Shown: one piece after another, positions 52,513-52,943 of the stretch
Layout: every line of letters starts with the position of its first letter
Numbering within the stretch: the first letter of the stretch is position 1
Source: Phycisphaerales bacterium UBA2421
GTDB lineage: Bacteria; Planctomycetota; Phycisphaerae; Tepidisphaerales; Tepidisphaeraceae
Length of the DNA stretch: 52,943 nucleotides
Assembly: GCA_002343075.1 (NCBI GenBank)
Contig: DDRH01000014.1
Span: forward strand, 48,625-101,567
Direction of reading: 5' to 3'
Program-made: the position numbers and the translations under genes
The notes under the pieces: model-generated
What the model saw: only the letters and a program-made list of their open reading frames with translations
Told to the model about the DNA's origin: nothing
Databases searched by the model: none

Positions 52513-52863
52513 CTCCCGTTCCGACTCGGGATAAGTGATGGGCCAGGCGCCACTACGCGCGGCTTCGATCAAGTCGGCCACTCGGATCGGGATGTGGGTC
52601 TTGCGCATCCACCACGGGCGGAAGAGCAGCCAGAGTGGGTTACACCCCTCCGGCCCATGATGGTGATACCAACGATAGTTCGTCATCTCGACGCCGAACG
52701 TCGTCGCGACCTGTTCGACGAGTTCCACGACGTCGTCGCCATCGAGGTGCAAGTCCTCCACGATCCGCGTGTCGTCCCGGAGTTTGTCCCGCGCAACGCC
52801 TGATTGCTCGGCGACGATCTGGATCACCTTCTCGCGCGGGTCGGGTGGGGCCGAGGGAGGCAT
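52507..52863 (-). CDS. DUF1493-like, acyl-carrier-protein-resembling protein; likely integron cassette gene
   Basis: 118 aa from ATG at 52863. The first half resembles an acyl carrier protein (IVEDLHLDGDDVVELVEQV), but where ACPs have DSL with the phosphopantetheine Ser, this protein has DGDD, so it cannot carry the cofactor in the usual way. The second half, YRWYHHHGPEGCNPLWLLFRPWW and IPIRVADLIEAARSGAWPI, matches the DUF1493 pattern. Proteins of this group occur in enterobacteria and in integron cassettes; function unknown. The TAA stop lies inside attC-like site B. A further cassette may begin beyond the window edge. Confidence 0.72.
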   Translation of the reverse strand: MPPSAPPDPREKVIQIVAEQSGVARDKLRDDTRIVEDLHLDGDDVVELVEQVATTFGVEMTNYRWYHHHGPEGCNPLWLLFRPWWMRKTHIPIRVADLIEAARSGAWPITYPESEREA

Positions 52864-52943
52864 AACTAGTGAATAAACTGACCCGCGAAGCCAATTAGCG
52901 TTCGCCGGGCGCGGTAAGTTTCTCACGCGTAAGTCAGGGCGTC

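Overview
The window most resembles a chromosome segment of a GC-rich planctomycete, probably of the Phycisphaerae type. The pointers are two PEP-CTERM proteins, one of which also carries autotransporter-associated beta-strand repeats and a dockerin-like calcium motif; a CxxCGYxLxGLP...CPECG zinc-ribbon membrane protein; many oversized proteins of unknown role; and a large set of sugar-active enzymes. This is inference from family content, as no rRNA or taxonomic marker lies in the window. No tRNA, rRNA, CRISPR array, transposase or integrase was found.

Layout. 1-6.5 kb: a GT-C membrane protein cut by the window edge, then an outer-membrane TolC-like lipoprotein and a HlyD-type adaptor with no inner-membrane pump beside them, a methyltransferase and a peroxiredoxin-like protein. 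6.5-10.3 kb: a giant surface protein read leftward from a 5' leader that can fold into a two-tier hairpin. 10.3-14.9 kb: an unknown protein, rlmN, a small membrane protein and a lone sdhA. 14.9-19.7 kb: a glycan locus of two paralogous GT39-like membrane transferases flanking a GT2-methyltransferase fusion. 19.6-21 kb: a lipoprotein and a zinc-ribbon membrane protein.

21-34.1 kb is the most striking part. It holds GH29 fucosidase, an alpha/beta hydrolase, a GH106-like glycosidase, a RuBisCO-like protein, a DUF1537 sugar-acid kinase, an Asp/Glu-racemase-fold protein lacking one catalytic cysteine, a GH2 enzyme and a Gfo/Idh/MocA dehydrogenase. A LacI-type operator sits in the divergent promoter. 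A RuBisCO-like protein paired with a DUF1537 kinase is the signature of 3-oxo-isoapionate (apiose) catabolism, and the surrounding glycosidases fit breakdown of a fucose/rhamnose-bearing pectic glycan. The substrate is inferred, not shown.

34.1-42.5 kb: GNAT acetyltransferase, deoC, a CNNM/CBS protein, an exo/endonuclease-phosphatase-fold protein, then mscS, an MFS transporter and another GT-C protein in a row. 42.5-43.2 kb: a non-coding, repeat-rich stretch with two 66-bp hairpin-bearing repeats. 43.2-46 kb: a small PEP-CTERM protein and a broken beta-helix gene (frame disruption plus in-frame TAG). 46.1-50.8 kb: flagellar flgJ-flgN-flgK-(35-codon ORF)-flgL behind a consensus sigma-54 promoter. 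50.9-52.9 kb: small leftward genes, among which two attC-like recombination sites mark a short integron cassette array (VOC protein, unknown protein, DUF1493 protein).
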